Shown here in pieces: positions 8,524 to 17,804 of a DNA stretch of 64,000 nucleotides (positions within the stretch are counted from its first letter, which is position 1; each line of letters begins with the position of its first letter). The notes beneath the pieces were generated by a model. That model was not told where the DNA came from. It searched no databases and was given only the letters and a program-made list of their open reading frames with translations. The stretch is from positions 1 to 64,000 of the forward strand of contig NZ_RJWA01000014.1 of NCBI RefSeq assembly GCF_003762835.1, in the 5' to 3' direction. Position numbers and translations under genes: made by a program. Source of the stretch: Micromonospora sp. HM5-17 (GTDB lineage Bacteria; Actinomycetota; Actinomycetes; Mycobacteriales; Micromonosporaceae).

Positions 8524-9092
8524 GCGGCGAGGTGGCGGTACGCCGGTTCCCGAGCCTGACCGTCTCGACGCCCCGGGTACACGTCCGACCGCTCTGCGCC
8601 GACGACGCCGAGGCGGTCTCGGCGATCTTCGCCGACAAGCAGACCCAGCGCTGGCTGCCCCTGCAACGGGATCAGGGGCAGATCGACGGGCTGGCCTGGT
8701 GCACCGAGATGGCCCAGGAACGGCGGGACAGCGGCAACGGCGACCACTACGGCGTGATCCGGCGCGAGGACGACCGGCTCGTCGGCTGCCTCTGGACGAA
8801 ACGGACCGACTGGGGCGGCCGGATCACCGAGGTGTCGTACGCGATGGCGCCGGAGGCGCGCGGCTTCGGCCTGGCCGCCGAGGCGGTCGACGCGCTGGCG
8901 GTGGCGCTGATCCTCGAACACGGCTTCCAGCGGCTGGAGGTGCGGGTGGCGCCGGGCAACATCGCCTCCCGACGCGTGGCCGAGAAGGCCGGCTTCACCT
9001 ACGAGGGGTTGCTACGCAACGCCGGGTACGTCCACAGTGGTCGGGTCGACCTGGAGGTCTGGTCGCTGGTGGCCGCCGACCTGCACCGCTGA
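8520..9092 (+). CDS. GNAT family N-acetyltransferase (RimJ/RimL-like)
   Basis: The protein is 190 residues; its ATG overlaps the cobB-like stop by four bases (ATGA), indicating translational coupling. The fold follows the RimJ/RimL pattern: TPRVHVRPLCADDAEAVSAIF at the N-terminus, strand 4 with EVSYAMAPEARGFGLAAEAVDAL (acetyl-CoA loop, R-G-F-G-L-A) at about 100-125, and the helix VAPGNIASRRVAEKAGFTYEGLLRN. Such enzymes acetylate protein N-termini, antibiotics or small amines with acetyl-CoA. The substrate is not predictable. The coupling to the cobB-like gene is notable. Confidence 0.85.
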   Translation: MSGEVAVRRFPSLTVSTPRVHVRPLCADDAEAVSAIFADKQTQRWLPLQRDQGQIDGLAWCTEMAQERRDSGNGDHYGVIRREDDRLVGCLWTKRTDWGGRITEVSYAMAPEARGFGLAAEAVDALAVALILEHGFQRLEVRVAPGNIASRRVAEKAGFTYEGLLRNAGYVHSGRVDLEVWSLVAADLHR

Positions 9093-9179
9093 CCCGGCGA
9101 CCCGCACGCCCCGACCGCCGCCGACGACGGAACCCGGCCACCCGAATCACCCGACCATCCGCATCATCCGCCGATCGCC

Positions 9180-11342
9180 TCATCCGACCATCTCGTCGGA
9201 CGGCGGGGTGAACTGGCGTACCGGCTGGTCCTTCAGCGCATCCCGGAGGAAGCCGGCGACCGCGTGGATCGGCTTGTCCGACTGTCCCCCGCCGACCGCG
9301 TTCATCGGGCTGTCCGGGTCGGAGAGGAAGCTCGCCACGGCCAGTTCCGGGGTGTACCCGACGAACCAGGCCGCCCGGTCGCTGTCGGTGGTACCGGTCT
9401 TGCCGGCGACCGGCCGGCCGACCGTACCCCGGACGGAGTCGGCGGTGGACCAGCCGCCGCAGGATCCGCGGGCCGGAGTGTCCCCGGTAGGGCAGCGGGC
9501 GGCGTCGGTGGCGGCCCGGGCCGCGTCCGGGCTCACCTCCTGGCTACACCGGGGACTGGCGATCTCCAGGTCCATTCCCGACCCGGTCCGATACGTCGCC
9601 GGGGTGCCGTCCGGGTTGGTGATCGAGAGCACCGGCAGCGCCTCGCAGAACCGCCCCTCGGCCGCGACCGCGGCGTACGCGTTCGCCATCTCCAGCGGGG
9701 TCACGTCCGAGGTGCCGAGGGTGAACGCGCCCCACCGGTTGGCGTGGTCCGGGGAGGCGAGCCGCTTGTCCACCTCGGTCCGCCACTGGAGGCCCAGCCG
9801 TTCGGCGAGCCGGACGACGTTCTCCGCGCCGACCTGCTGCAACAGCCAGACGAAGTAGGTGTTGACCGACTTGCCGAACCCGGACCACATGGTCTGGACG
9901 CCGCTCATCGCCCCGCTGGCGTTCGACGGGCACCAGTAGCCGCCGCAGTCGGTCGGGCCGCCGCTGCCGTCGGGATAGATCGAGACGAACCGGTGTGGGG
10001 AGTTGAACGACGTGGAGAGCGGCAGCCCGGCGTCGAGCGCGGCGAGCATGGTGAACATCTTGAACGTCGACCCCGCCTGGTAGCCGGGGAGATCCCCACC
10101 GCCGAGGAGCGGGACCACCGTGTTCGGATAGTTGCCCTTGATCTTGCCGCGCTTGCTCGGGTCGGAGTGCGGGCCGTTGTTGCTCTGGTCCAGCGAGTAG
10201 ACGCGGTTGACCGCCATGGACCTGACGTACCCGGTGCCCGGTTCGACCGCCACCAGGCCGTGCGCGAACGGGCTGCGCGCCGACTCGTCGGCCAGGATCT
10301 GCTGTTCGGCGATCTCCTGGAACTTCGGGTCCAGGCTCGTCACGATCGTGTAGCCGCCCCGCCGCAGCCGGTCGAGGCGTTCCAGCGAGTTCCGGCCGAA
10401 GGCGGGCTGGGTCGCCCACCACGCCTTCAGGTAGTCGCAGAAGAAGCCCCACCCGTTGTGCTGCTTCGGCACCGACATGCAGTCGTTGGGCGGGCTGCTC
10501 AGCCGGAGCCGGATCGGCTCGGCCTGGGCCGTCGCCGTCTGCGACGCGGAGAGGTAGCCCATCTCGCGCATGCGCTCCAGCACGTAGTTGCGCCGGTCGG
10601 TGGCGGCCTTCTGGTCCGAGCTGGCCGGGTCGTACGCCGTCGGTGCCTTGACCAGGCCGGCGAGGGTGGCGGCCTCGACCGGGGTCAGGTCGCTGGGACG
10701 CTTCGAGAAGAAGATCTCGGACGCGGAGTAGATGCCGTAGGCGCGGTGTCCGAAGTAGGCCGAGTTGAGGTAGCGCTCCAGGATCTCGCCCTTGGTCGTC
10801 TCCTTCTCCAGGTCGATGGCGAGGCGGATCTCCCGGAGCTTGCGCAGGCTGGTCTGCTCGGTGGCCTGTCGCACCTCCATCGGGGTCTTCGCGCTGTCCC
10901 GCAGCGCCATCCGGACGTACTGCATGGTGAGCGTCGAGGCGCCCTGCGAGACGCCGCCGGCCTGCTGGTTGGCGACGAAGGCCCGGATGATGCCCTTCGG
11001 GTCGACGCCGCTGTGCTCGTAGAACCGGGTGTCCTCGGCCGCCACGATCGCCTGCTGCATCCAGGGCGAGATCTGGGAGAGCGGGACGTAGCGTCGGTGC
11101 TCCTCGTAGAAGGTGGTGATCAGGGTGGTGCCGTCGGCGGCGTAGACGTAGCTGGTCTGCGCGGGCGCGGCGGCGAGCAGGTCGGCCGGGGTCTTGTCGA
11201 CCAGCTCCGCGCCGGCCTTCGCGGCGAGGCCGCCGGCCGCGGCGAAGGGGAACAATGCCGCGGCCACGACGACGCCGCCGATGAGTCCGGCGCGGAGGAG
11301 GGGTACGAGTCGACCAGGTGCTGAGCGGGTGGGGTTGGTCAC
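9180..11342 (-). CDS. Bifunctional class A penicillin-binding protein (transglycosylase/transpeptidase)
   Basis: The protein is 720 residues from GTG 11342. It polymerises and cross-links peptidoglycan outside the membrane. One N-terminal helix (about 15-40) anchors it. The GT51 domain carries EDTRFYEHSGVD (about 100), QGASTLTMQYVRM and the ERYLNSAYFG motif. The transpeptidase domain has SxxK as STFK (about 425), SxN as SVN (about 490) and KTGT (about 646). The C-terminus is short, without a PASTA domain. The GAGG before the GTG is only 2-3 bases away, so initiation may start slightly inside. It is transcribed away from cobC and convergent with the GNAT gene. Confidence 0.95.
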   Translation of the reverse strand: MTNPTRSAPGRLVPLLRAGLIGGVVVAAALFPFAAAGGLAAKAGAELVDKTPADLLAAAPAQTSYVYAADGTTLITTFYEEHRRYVPLSQISPWMQQAIVAAEDTRFYEHSGVDPKGIIRAFVANQQAGGVSQGASTLTMQYVRMALRDSAKTPMEVRQATEQTSLRKLREIRLAIDLEKETTKGEILERYLNSAYFGHRAYGIYSASEIFFSKRPSDLTPVEAATLAGLVKAPTAYDPASSDQKAATDRRNYVLERMREMGYLSASQTATAQAEPIRLRLSSPPNDCMSVPKQHNGWGFFCDYLKAWWATQPAFGRNSLERLDRLRRGGYTIVTSLDPKFQEIAEQQILADESARSPFAHGLVAVEPGTGYVRSMAVNRVYSLDQSNNGPHSDPSKRGKIKGNYPNTVVPLLGGGDLPGYQAGSTFKMFTMLAALDAGLPLSTSFNSPHRFVSIYPDGSGGPTDCGGYWCPSNASGAMSGVQTMWSGFGKSVNTYFVWLLQQVGAENVVRLAERLGLQWRTEVDKRLASPDHANRWGAFTLGTSDVTPLEMANAYAAVAAEGRFCEALPVLSITNPDGTPATYRTGSGMDLEIASPRCSQEVSPDAARAATDAARCPTGDTPARGSCGGWSTADSVRGTVGRPVAGKTGTTDSDRAAWFVGYTPELAVASFLSDPDSPMNAVGGGQSDKPIHAVAGFLRDALKDQPVRQFTPPSDEMVG

Positions 11343-11485
11343 AACCTCAAGTTATGATATTGCCCGGAAAATCATGATAAAGATTCGCGAATCTGCCGGT
11401 CGGCCGATCGGCGAGTGCGACGACTCCCGATGCCTCGGGTTGGCGCCACTGGCCGCCGTCCCCCGGCTTCGGCAGGATCTCGCTC
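11343..11485. promoter_or_regulatory. Divergent promoter region with a 14-bp palindrome
   Basis: This short AT-rich stretch separates the penicillin-binding protein gene from cobC. It contains the perfect palindrome AGATTCGCGAATCT (11381-11394) and an ATCATGATAA element at 11371-11380. Either could be an operator or part of a promoter; no confident -35/-10 pair stands out. Confidence 0.4.
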
Positions 11486-12631
11486 ATGTGCCCGCCGCCC
11501 GCCACCGCGTCCCGTACCCCGAGCGACGCCGATCCCGACGGGGTCGCGGACCCGGACCGGAGCGCGACGCGGCCGGACGACGGTCCCGATCTCGGGCACC
11601 ACGGGGACGCCGAGGTGGCGCCCGGCCTGGTGGACCTCGCGGTCAACGTCCAACACCAGCCGATGCCGGACTGGCTGCGGACCCCGATCGTCGCCGCGCT
11701 GGACAACCTGGCGGCCTACCCCGACCCGCGACCCGCCCGGGCCGCCGTCGCCGCCCGGCACCGCCGCCCCGAGGCCGAGGTGCTGCTCACCGCCGGGGCG
11801 GCCGAGGGCTTCGTGCTGCTGGCCCAGGCGCTGCGCGGGGCGTACCGCCCGGTGGTCGTCCACCCCCAGTTCACCGAACCCGAGGCGGCGTTGCGCGCGG
11901 CCGGGCACCGGGTCGACCGGGTGATCCTTTCCGCGGGGGACGGCTTCCGGCTGGACCCGGCACGCGTGCCGCCCGACGCGGACCTGGTCGTCCTGGGCAA
12001 TCCGACGAACCCGACATCGGTGCTGCACCCGGCGGAGACCGTCGCGGCACTGGCCCGGCCGGGCCGGGTCCTGGTCGTCGACGAGGCCTTCGCCGACACC
12101 ACCCTCGCGCCGGACCGGCCTGACCGCGGGGAGCCCGAGTCGCTGGCGGCCCGCCGTGACCTGCCCGGGCTGGTGGTGGTCCGCAGCCTCACCAAGACCT
12201 GGGGACTCGCCGGTCTGCGGATCGGCTACCTCCTCGGCCCGGCGGACCTGGTCGCGCGCCTGGCCGCCGTACAACCGCTCTGGGCCGTCTCGACCCCCGC
12301 CCTCGCCGCGGCCGTCGCCTGCGCCAGCCCCGTCGCCGTCGCCGCCGAGCGTCGGATCGCCGCGCGGCTCGCGGCCGACCGCGCCCACCTGGTCCGCCGG
12401 CTCGGCGAGCTTGCCCCGGTACGCGTCGCGGGCACCCCGGCCAGCGCCTTCGTCCTGCTCCACATCCCCGGCGCCGCCCGGGTCCGCCTGGCGCTGCGCG
12501 AGCGGGGCTACGCGGTACGCCGGGGCGACACCTTCCCCGGGCTGGGCCCCGACTGGCTGCGCGTGGCGGTCCGGGACACCGCCACGACCGACCGGTTCGT
12601 GGCCACGCTCGCCGAGATTCTGGAGGTCTGA
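11486..12631 (+). CDS. cobC: Threonine-phosphate decarboxylase-like PLP enzyme (CobC, Rv2231c type)
   Basis: The protein is 381 residues from ATG 11486, preceded by AGGATC. It is an aspartate-aminotransferase-fold (class I/II) protein. Visible features are the small-domain start DLAVNVQHQPMPDWL, the glycine-rich cofactor loop TAGAAEGFVLLAQAL (about 95), the NPTNPT segment (about 175), VVDEAFAD, and the PLP-binding lysine in SLTKTWGLAGLRIGY (about 237). In actinobacteria this family sits in cobalamin operons and is proposed to supply (R)-1-amino-2-propanol phosphate for the nucleotide loop. The stop overlaps the cobT start by one base, supporting that role. The first 45 residues are disordered. 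Alternative: a histidinol-phosphate-aminotransferase-like enzyme. Confidence 0.85.
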   Translation: MCPPPATASRTPSDADPDGVADPDRSATRPDDGPDLGHHGDAEVAPGLVDLAVNVQHQPMPDWLRTPIVAALDNLAAYPDPRPARAAVAARHRRPEAEVLLTAGAAEGFVLLAQALRGAYRPVVVHPQFTEPEAALRAAGHRVDRVILSAGDGFRLDPARVPPDADLVVLGNPTNPTSVLHPAETVAALARPGRVLVVDEAFADTTLAPDRPDRGEPESLAARRDLPGLVVVRSLTKTWGLAGLRIGYLLGPADLVARLAAVQPLWAVSTPALAAAVACASPVAVAAERRIAARLAADRAHLVRRLGELAPVRVAGTPASAFVLLHIPGAARVRLALRERGYAVRRGDTFPGLGPDWLRVAVRDTATTDRFVATLAEILEV

Positions 12632-13758
12632 TGCTGGAACGTACCCTCGCGGCGATCGGTCCGTGCGACGAGTCCGCGATGGCGGCGGCCCGTGCACTGC
12701 AGAGCCGGCTCACCAAGCCGGCCGGCTCGCTCGGCGCCCTGGAGGAGCTCTCGGTACGCCTGGCCGGCCTCGCCGGAGCCTGCCCGCCGCCGCTGCCCGA
12801 GCCGGCGGCCGTAGCGATCTTCGCCGCCGACCACGGGGTACACGCGCAGGGGGTCACCCCCTGGCCGCAGGAGGTGACCGCCCAGATGGTGGCGAACTTC
12901 CTGGCCGGCGGTGCCGTCGTGAACGCCTTCGCCCGGCAGACCGGCGCCTCGGTCACCGTCGTCGACGTGGGGGTACGGCAGACGCCCCTGGCACCGCAGA
13001 CGTCTCCCGGGGAGGCGCGTCCGCACACCCCGGCCGGCCCGGAGCCGGGTGCCGTCCCGGCCGGTCTCGACGCGCCCCGGTTGATCACCGCCACCGTCCG
13101 CCCCGGCAGCCGGGACATGACCGTGGAACCGGCGCTGACCCGGGCGGAGGCGCGTCGCGCCGTCGAGGTCGGGATCCGGGTGGCCGACGAGCTGTGTGAC
13201 GCCGGAGCCGGGATCCTGGTCACCGGGGACATGGGGATCGGCAACACCACGCCGGCGGCGGCGCTGATCGCCGTCTTCACCGGGGCCGACCCGGCCGAGG
13301 TCACCGGGCGGGGCACCGGCGTGGACGACGAGACGTACGCCCGGAAGGTCGAGGTGGTCCGGCGGGCGCTGGCCCGGCACCGGCCGGATCCGGCCGACCC
13401 GCTCGGCGTCCTGGCGGCGGTGGGCGGACTGGAGCACGCGGCGCTCGCCGGGTTCATCCTCGGGGGCGCCGCGCGGCGTACCCCGGTCCTGCTCGACGGG
13501 GTGAGCGCGGTGGCGGCGGCCCTGACCGCGGTGGCGCTCGCCCCGGACGCGGTCCATGCGCTGGTCGCCGGGCACCGGTCGGCCGAGCCGGGCGCGACCG
13601 CCGGCTTGGAGCGGCTGGGGCTGCCGCCGATAATCGATCTGGGCCTACGGCTCGGCGAGGGCACCGGCGCCCTGCTCGCCTTCCCGGTCGTCGCTGGCGC
13701 CGTCCGGGTTCTCCACGAGGTGGCGACCTTCGACTCGGCGGGAGTCTCGGAGAAATGA
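12631..13758 (+). CDS. cobT: Nicotinate-nucleotide-dimethylbenzimidazole phosphoribosyltransferase
   Basis: The protein is 375 residues from ATG 12631. It makes alpha-ribazole phosphate, the lower-ligand precursor of cobalamin, from nicotinate mononucleotide and dimethylbenzimidazole. CobT signatures are clear: FAADHGVHAQGVTPWPQEVTAQM (about 69-90), GDMGIGNTTPAAAL (about 203) and the closing LGLRLGEGTGALLAFPVV, whose Glu is the catalytic base in the family. Residues 125-150 contain a Pro/Ala-rich insertion. The ATGA overlap with the next gene indicates coupling within a cobC-cobT-cobA operon. Confidence 0.95.
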   Translation: MLERTLAAIGPCDESAMAAARALQSRLTKPAGSLGALEELSVRLAGLAGACPPPLPEPAAVAIFAADHGVHAQGVTPWPQEVTAQMVANFLAGGAVVNAFARQTGASVTVVDVGVRQTPLAPQTSPGEARPHTPAGPEPGAVPAGLDAPRLITATVRPGSRDMTVEPALTRAEARRAVEVGIRVADELCDAGAGILVTGDMGIGNTTPAAALIAVFTGADPAEVTGRGTGVDDETYARKVEVVRRALARHRPDPADPLGVLAAVGGLEHAALAGFILGGAARRTPVLLDGVSAVAAALTAVALAPDAVHALVAGHRSAEPGATAGLERLGLPPIIDLGLRLGEGTGALLAFPVVAGAVRVLHEVATFDSAGVSEK

Positions 13759-15083
13759 CCCTGTATCCGCTGGCGCTGCGGCTTGCCGGACGACGTGTCC
13801 TCGTGGTCGGCGGTGGGGCGGTGGCGACCCGGCGGATTCCGGCCCTGCTGGAGGTGGGTGCCGAGGTGGTCGTGGTGTCGCCGGACCTCACCCCGGCCCT
13901 GCGGGACCGGGCCGGCGCGGGCCGGCTGCGCTGGATCCCCCGTCGCTTCGAGCCGGCGGATCTCGACGGTGCCTGGCTGGTCCACGTCGCGGTCGACGAC
14001 CCGGTCGCCGCCGCGGCGGTCAGTGCCGCAGCGGCCGAGCGCCGCATCTTCTGCGTCCGCGCCGACGACCGGGAGGCCGCGACCGCCTGGACCCCGGCGG
14101 TGGCCCGGCACGGCCCGCTGACGGTCGCCGTGCTCGGCGGTGGCGACCCGCGGCGCGCCGTGGCGCTCCGGGACGCGATCCGGACGGGCCTGACCGAGGG
14201 GACCCTTCCCGGCACCGGCCCGAAGCCGACCGCTGGGTCCGGGACGGCTGCCCCCGGGCTGGCCGGTCCCGACGGCCGGCCGGCCCCGGCCGCTCCGGCC
14301 GCTCCTGGCCCGGCGGGCCGGCGGATCGGGACGGTCGCGCTGGTCGGCGCCGGTCCCGGCGACCCCGAGCTGATCACGGTACGCGGCCGGCGGCTGCTCG
14401 CCGAGGCGGACGTGGTGGTGGCGGACCGGCTGGTGCCGGGGCTGCTCCTCGACGAACTCCGGCCCGAGGTGGAGCTGGTGGACGCCACGAAGATCCCGCA
14501 CGGGCCGGCCGCCACCCAGGAGGAGATCAACCGGATCCTGGTGGAACGGGCGCTGGCCGGCGCCGCCGTGGTACGCCTCAAGGGCGGCGACCCGTACGTC
14601 TTCGGACGCGGCGGCGAGGAGCTGCTCGCCTGCGCCGCGGCGGGGATCCCGGTGACGGTGGTGCCCGGGGTGAGCAGCCCGATCGCCGCCCCGGCGGCGG
14701 CCGGGATCCCGGTCACCCACCGCGGGGTGGCGCACGAGTTCACCGTCGTCTCCGGCCACCTGCCGCCCGACCACCCGGACTCCCTGGTCGACTGGGCGGC
14801 GCTGGCCCGGCTACGCGGCACCCTGGTCGTGCTGATGGGGCTGCACAACCTGGCGGCGATCGCCGCCGCGCTGCGGGCGCACGGGCGGCCACCGGAGACC
14901 CCGGCGGCGGTGGTGCAGGAGGGGACGACCGGCGCCCAGCGGGTGCTCCGGTCGACGCTGGCGACGGTCGCGGACGAGGCCCCGGCGGCCGGGATGCGGC
15001 CCCCGGCGGTGGTGGTCGTCGGACCCGTGGTGGACGTCCTGGCCGGCGCGGCCGGACCGCTCGCCGTGCCGTCGTCCGGTTGA
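13755..15083 (+). CDS. cobA: Uroporphyrinogen-III C-methyltransferase fused to precorrin-2 dehydrogenase
   Basis: The protein is 442 residues from ATG 13755, overlapping cobT by four bases. The N-terminal 150 residues are a siroheme-synthase-type NAD-binding domain (VLVVGGGAVATRRIPALLEVGAEV), able to oxidise precorrin-2 to sirohydrochlorin. After a Pro/Ala linker (about 155-192) comes the SUMT domain: VALVGAGPGDPELITVRG, VVRLKGGDPYVFGRGGEE, VPGVSSPIAAPAAAGIPVTHRG and a conserved MGLHNL. It transfers two methyl groups from SAM to uroporphyrinogen III, the entry step for both cobalamin and siroheme. The architecture is CysG-like with the domains in the usual order. The stop lies in a 12-base repeat. 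Confidence 0.95.
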   Translation: MTLYPLALRLAGRRVLVVGGGAVATRRIPALLEVGAEVVVVSPDLTPALRDRAGAGRLRWIPRRFEPADLDGAWLVHVAVDDPVAAAAVSAAAAERRIFCVRADDREAATAWTPAVARHGPLTVAVLGGGDPRRAVALRDAIRTGLTEGTLPGTGPKPTAGSGTAAPGLAGPDGRPAPAAPAAPGPAGRRIGTVALVGAGPGDPELITVRGRRLLAEADVVVADRLVPGLLLDELRPEVELVDATKIPHGPAATQEEINRILVERALAGAAVVRLKGGDPYVFGRGGEELLACAAAGIPVTVVPGVSSPIAAPAAAGIPVTHRGVAHEFTVVSGHLPPDHPDSLVDWAALARLRGTLVVLMGLHNLAAIAAALRAHGRPPETPAAVVQEGTTGAQRVLRSTLATVADEAPAAGMRPPAVVVVGPVVDVLAGAAGPLAVPSSG

Positions 15084-15121
15084 TCGCGTTCTCGTCCGGT
15101 TGATTGCTTCGTCCGGTTGAT
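15073..15121. repeat. Three copies of CGTCCGGTTGAT
   Basis: The 12-mer CGTCCGGTTGAT occurs at 15073-15084, 15093-15104 and 15110-15121. The first copy contains the cobA stop codon and the last leads straight into the hairpin at 15117. The irregular spacing (20 and 17 bases) suggests short duplication events at the operon end. Confidence 0.8.
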
Positions 15122-15174
15122 CACGGAGTTGCCGCCGGAGCCCCGCGGGGGAGCGGCGGCAACCCCATGATCAA
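15117..15174. terminator. Large two-part hairpin between convergent cobA and the trehalose operon
   Basis: The outer arms TTGATCA (15117-15123) and TGATCAA (15168-15174) enclose a 10-bp inner stem, GTTGCCGCCG (15128-15137) with CGGCGGCAAC (15154-15163). The loop can also fold (CCCCGCGGGG). It is positioned to terminate both convergent transcripts. The same design may be a dispersed intergenic element, which only a genome search can show. Confidence 0.7.
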
Positions 15175-15191
15175 CGTCGGTGGACGCCCGC

Positions 15192-17804
15192 TCAGGCCTT
15201 GAGCATGTCGTCCAACAGCAGGGCGCAGCGGATCAGACCGAGGTGGCTGTACGCCTGCGGGTGGTTGCCCAGTCCCCGCTCGGAGATCGGGTCGTACTGC
15301 TCGGGGAGCAGCCCGGTCGGGCCGGCGGTGTCGACCATCTGGGCGAAGAGCTCCTCCGCGTCACCGCGCCGGCCGGTGCGCAGGTACGCCTCGATCAGCC
15401 AGGCCGTGCAGATGTGGAAACCGCCCTCCCGGCCCGGCAGGCCGTCGTCCCAGTGATAGCGGTAGACGACCGGCCCGCTGCGCAGGTCGGCCTCGACCTT
15501 CAGCACGGTGGCCAGGAACCGCGGGTCGTCGTTGGGAAGCAGCCCGGACAGGCCGATCCACAGCGAGGAGGCGTCCATCTCCTCCTCGCCGTACGCGACC
15601 GTGTACGCGCCGGCCCCCTCGTGCCAGCCGAACTCCAGCACGTTGTGCCCGATCCGGTCGCGCAGCTCGACCCACTCGGGCCGGTCCCCGTCACCGTGCC
15701 GGCGCACCAGGTGCAGCGCCCGGTCCACCGTCATCCAGCACATGACCTTGGAGTAGACGTGGTGCCGGGGCGGCAGGCGGGCCTCCCAGAGCCCGTGGTC
15801 GGGCTCGTGCCAGCGCCGGGCCACCGCCTCGACCATGTTCTCCAGCACCCGCCACTCCGTGTCGCGGACCGAGCCACGCAGGTCGGCGACCGCGGCCAGC
15901 AGGTCCGCGATCGGCCCGAAGACGTCGAGCTGGAGCTGGTGGTTGGCGAGGTTACCGACCCGGACCGGCCGGGAGCCGGCGTACCCGGGCAGGGTGTCGA
16001 TGACCGCCTCGGCGCCGAGTTCGTAGCCGTCCACCGTGTAGAGCGGGTGCAGCCGTTCCGGGTGTCCGCCGGTGCGTTCGATGCAGCCGTCGACCCAGCG
16101 CAGGAACGCCTCGGCCTCGGCCAGCGAGCCGAGGTCGACCAGGGCCCGCGCGGTCATCGCGGCGTCGCGCAGCCAGCAGTAGCGGTAGTCCCAGTTGCGG
16201 ACCCCGCCCAGCTCCTCCGGCAGCGAGGTGGTCGCGGCGGCGAGAATCGACCCCGTGGCCTCGTGACAGAGGCCGCGCAGGGTCAGCGCGCTGCGCGCGA
16301 CCAGATCGCGGGCGGTGGTCGGCAGCCGGAGTGTGGCGAGCCAGTCCCGCCACGGCTGCTCGGCCCGGGCCTGGCGTTCCTGCACCGACACCTGGTGGTG
16401 GGCCAGGCTGTGCGAGCCGAACCGCAGCTCGCAGGTGATCGAACCGCCGGCGGCGGCGAGGTCGACCACCGCCCGGGCGGTCTCGTAGCCGCCGTCGTCG
16501 GAGATCTCCCACTCGACGCCGGGGGAGTAGAGCGCGATCGGCTCGTTGGAGCCGAGCACCAGCAGCCCGTCGCCGAGCGGCTGCAGCTGGACGGCGACCT
16601 GGCCGAACTCCGGCCGGGGGGCGAAGACCAGCCGGACCCGGCCGGTGCCGGTGACCACCCGGATCAGCGTGGAGTCGCCGCTGATCACGGCGGATCCGCT
16701 CGGTACGCCGACACTGGAGGGCCGGTCCAGCCAGTCGGTGACGGTCAGTCCCGACCAGCGGGTCTCCACCGTCATCGTGCCGGGGCGGTAGCGCTGCCCG
16801 AGGGGAAGCCCGCCCCGCTCCGGGGCGATGCTGAAGTGCCCGGCCGGGGCGCCGCCGACCAGGTCGGCGAAGATCGCCGGCGAGTCGGGCTTGGGGTGGC
16901 AGAGCCAGGTGATGTTCGCCTCCGGCGTGACCAGCGCGACGGTACGCCCGTTCGACAGCATCGAGTGCCGCTCGATCGGCACCGCGCGTTCGCCGAAGAG
17001 CCAGGTGCGGCGGACCTCGAGCAGCAGGCCGAGGACCCGGGCGGCGTCGACCGGCTCGGCGATCCGGAAGTTCGCCCGCGTCTCGCCGGGGCCGATCTTG
17101 ATGCCCACGTCCGGCCCGTGCAGCGTGGCGAACGCGTTCTCGTCCGTGACGTCGTCCCCGATGAACAGCGCCGCGCTCGCCGAAAGCTGGGTACGCAGCT
17201 GCTCCAGGGCCGTACCCTTGTTGGTCGGGATCACCGATATCTCGATGACCTCCTTGCCCCGGGTCACCGTGACGTCGGGCCAGCTCGCCGGCCCGGCCTC
17301 GACGGCGGCGACCACCTGGGCCGCGACCTCGGGTGTGGTGCCCCGGGTGTGCACCGCGACGCTCGCCGGCTTGCTCTCCAGCCGTACCTGTGGCCAGGCG
17401 GCGACGATGCGGCGCAGCTCGTTGCGGAGCCGGGTACGGATCTCGATCAGCTCGGGGGAGAGACGCTCGACGAATCCGATGTCGAACTCGGAGCCGTGGC
17501 TGCCGACCAGGTGTACCTCGCTGGGGAGCCGGGAGAGCGTGGCGAGGTCCCGCAGCGCCCGGCCGGAGACGACCGCGACGGTGGTCTGCGGCAGCGAGGC
17601 GAGCGCGCGGACGGCGGCGACCGACTCGGGGAGCGGGACGGCCTTGGTGGGGTCCTCCACGATCGGCGCGAGCGTGCCGTCGTAGTCGCAGGCGACCAGG
17701 AGCTGCGGCACCCGGGCGATCCGCCCGATCGCGGCCCGCAGCTGGGGGTCGATGGCGTCGAGCGTGCGGGGATCGGGGTCGAGGACCGAGGACGACGATT
17801 TCAC
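15192..17804 (-). CDS. Trehalose-6-phosphate phosphatase fused to a GH15 trehalase/glucoamylase-type hydrolase
   Basis: The protein is 870 residues from GTG 17804, whose GTGA overlaps the otsA stop. Residues 1-250 are a HAD phosphatase of OtsB type: DYDGTLAPI (nucleophile Asp), [23 protein letters not shown] and [10 protein letters not shown]. Residues from about 275 are a GH15 module: a beta-sandwich start ([15 protein letters not shown]), the catalytic alpha/alpha barrel with [14 protein letters not shown] (about 540), [15 protein letters not shown] (about 790) and GLLPEQYDP. The first activity releases trehalose from trehalose 6-phosphate. GH15 enzymes of this kind in actinobacteria include trehalases, so the second could hydrolyse the product. 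No signal peptide, so it is cytoplasmic. Whether both modules are active is unknown. Confidence 0.85.
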   Translation of the reverse strand: MKSSSSVLDPDPRTLDAIDPQLRAAIGRIARVPQLLVACDYDGTLAPIVEDPTKAVPLPESVAAVRALASLPQTTVAVVSGRALRDLATLSRLPSEVHLVGSHGSEFDIGFVERLSPELIEIRTRLRNELRRIVAAWPQVRLESKPASVAVHTRGTTPEVAAQVVAAVEAGPASWPDVTVTRGKEVIEISVIPTNKGTALEQLRTQLSASAALFIGDDVTDENAFATLHGPDVGIKIGPGETRANFRIAEPVDAARVLGLLLEVRRTWLFGERAVPIERHSMLSNGRTVALVTPEANITWLCHPKPDSPAIFADLVGGAPAGHFSIAPERGGLPLGQRYRPGTMTVETRWSGLTVTDWLDRPSSVGVPSGSAVISGDSTLIRVVTGTGRVRLVFAPRPEFGQVAVQLQPLGDGLLVLGSNEPIALYSPGVEWEISDDGGYETARAVVDLAAAGGSITCELRFGSHSLAHHQVSVQERQARAEQPWRDWLATLRLPTTARDLVARSALTLRGLCHEATGSILAAATTSLPEELGGVRNWDYRYCWLRDAAMTARALVDLGSLAEAEAFLRWVDGCIERTGGHPERLHPLYTVDGYELGAEAVIDTLPGYAGSRPVRVGNLANHQLQLDVFGPIADLLAAVADLRGSVRDTEWRVLENMVEAVARRWHEPDHGLWEARLPPRHHVYSKVMCWMTVDRALHLVRRHGDGDRPEWVELRDRIGHNVLEFGWHEGAGAYTVAYGEEEMDASSLWIGLSGLLPNDDPRFLATVLKVEADLRSGPVVYRYHWDDGLPGREGGFHICTAWLIEAYLRTGRRGDAEELFAQMVDTAGPTGLLPEQYDPISERGLGNHPQAYSHLGLIRCALLLDDMLKA

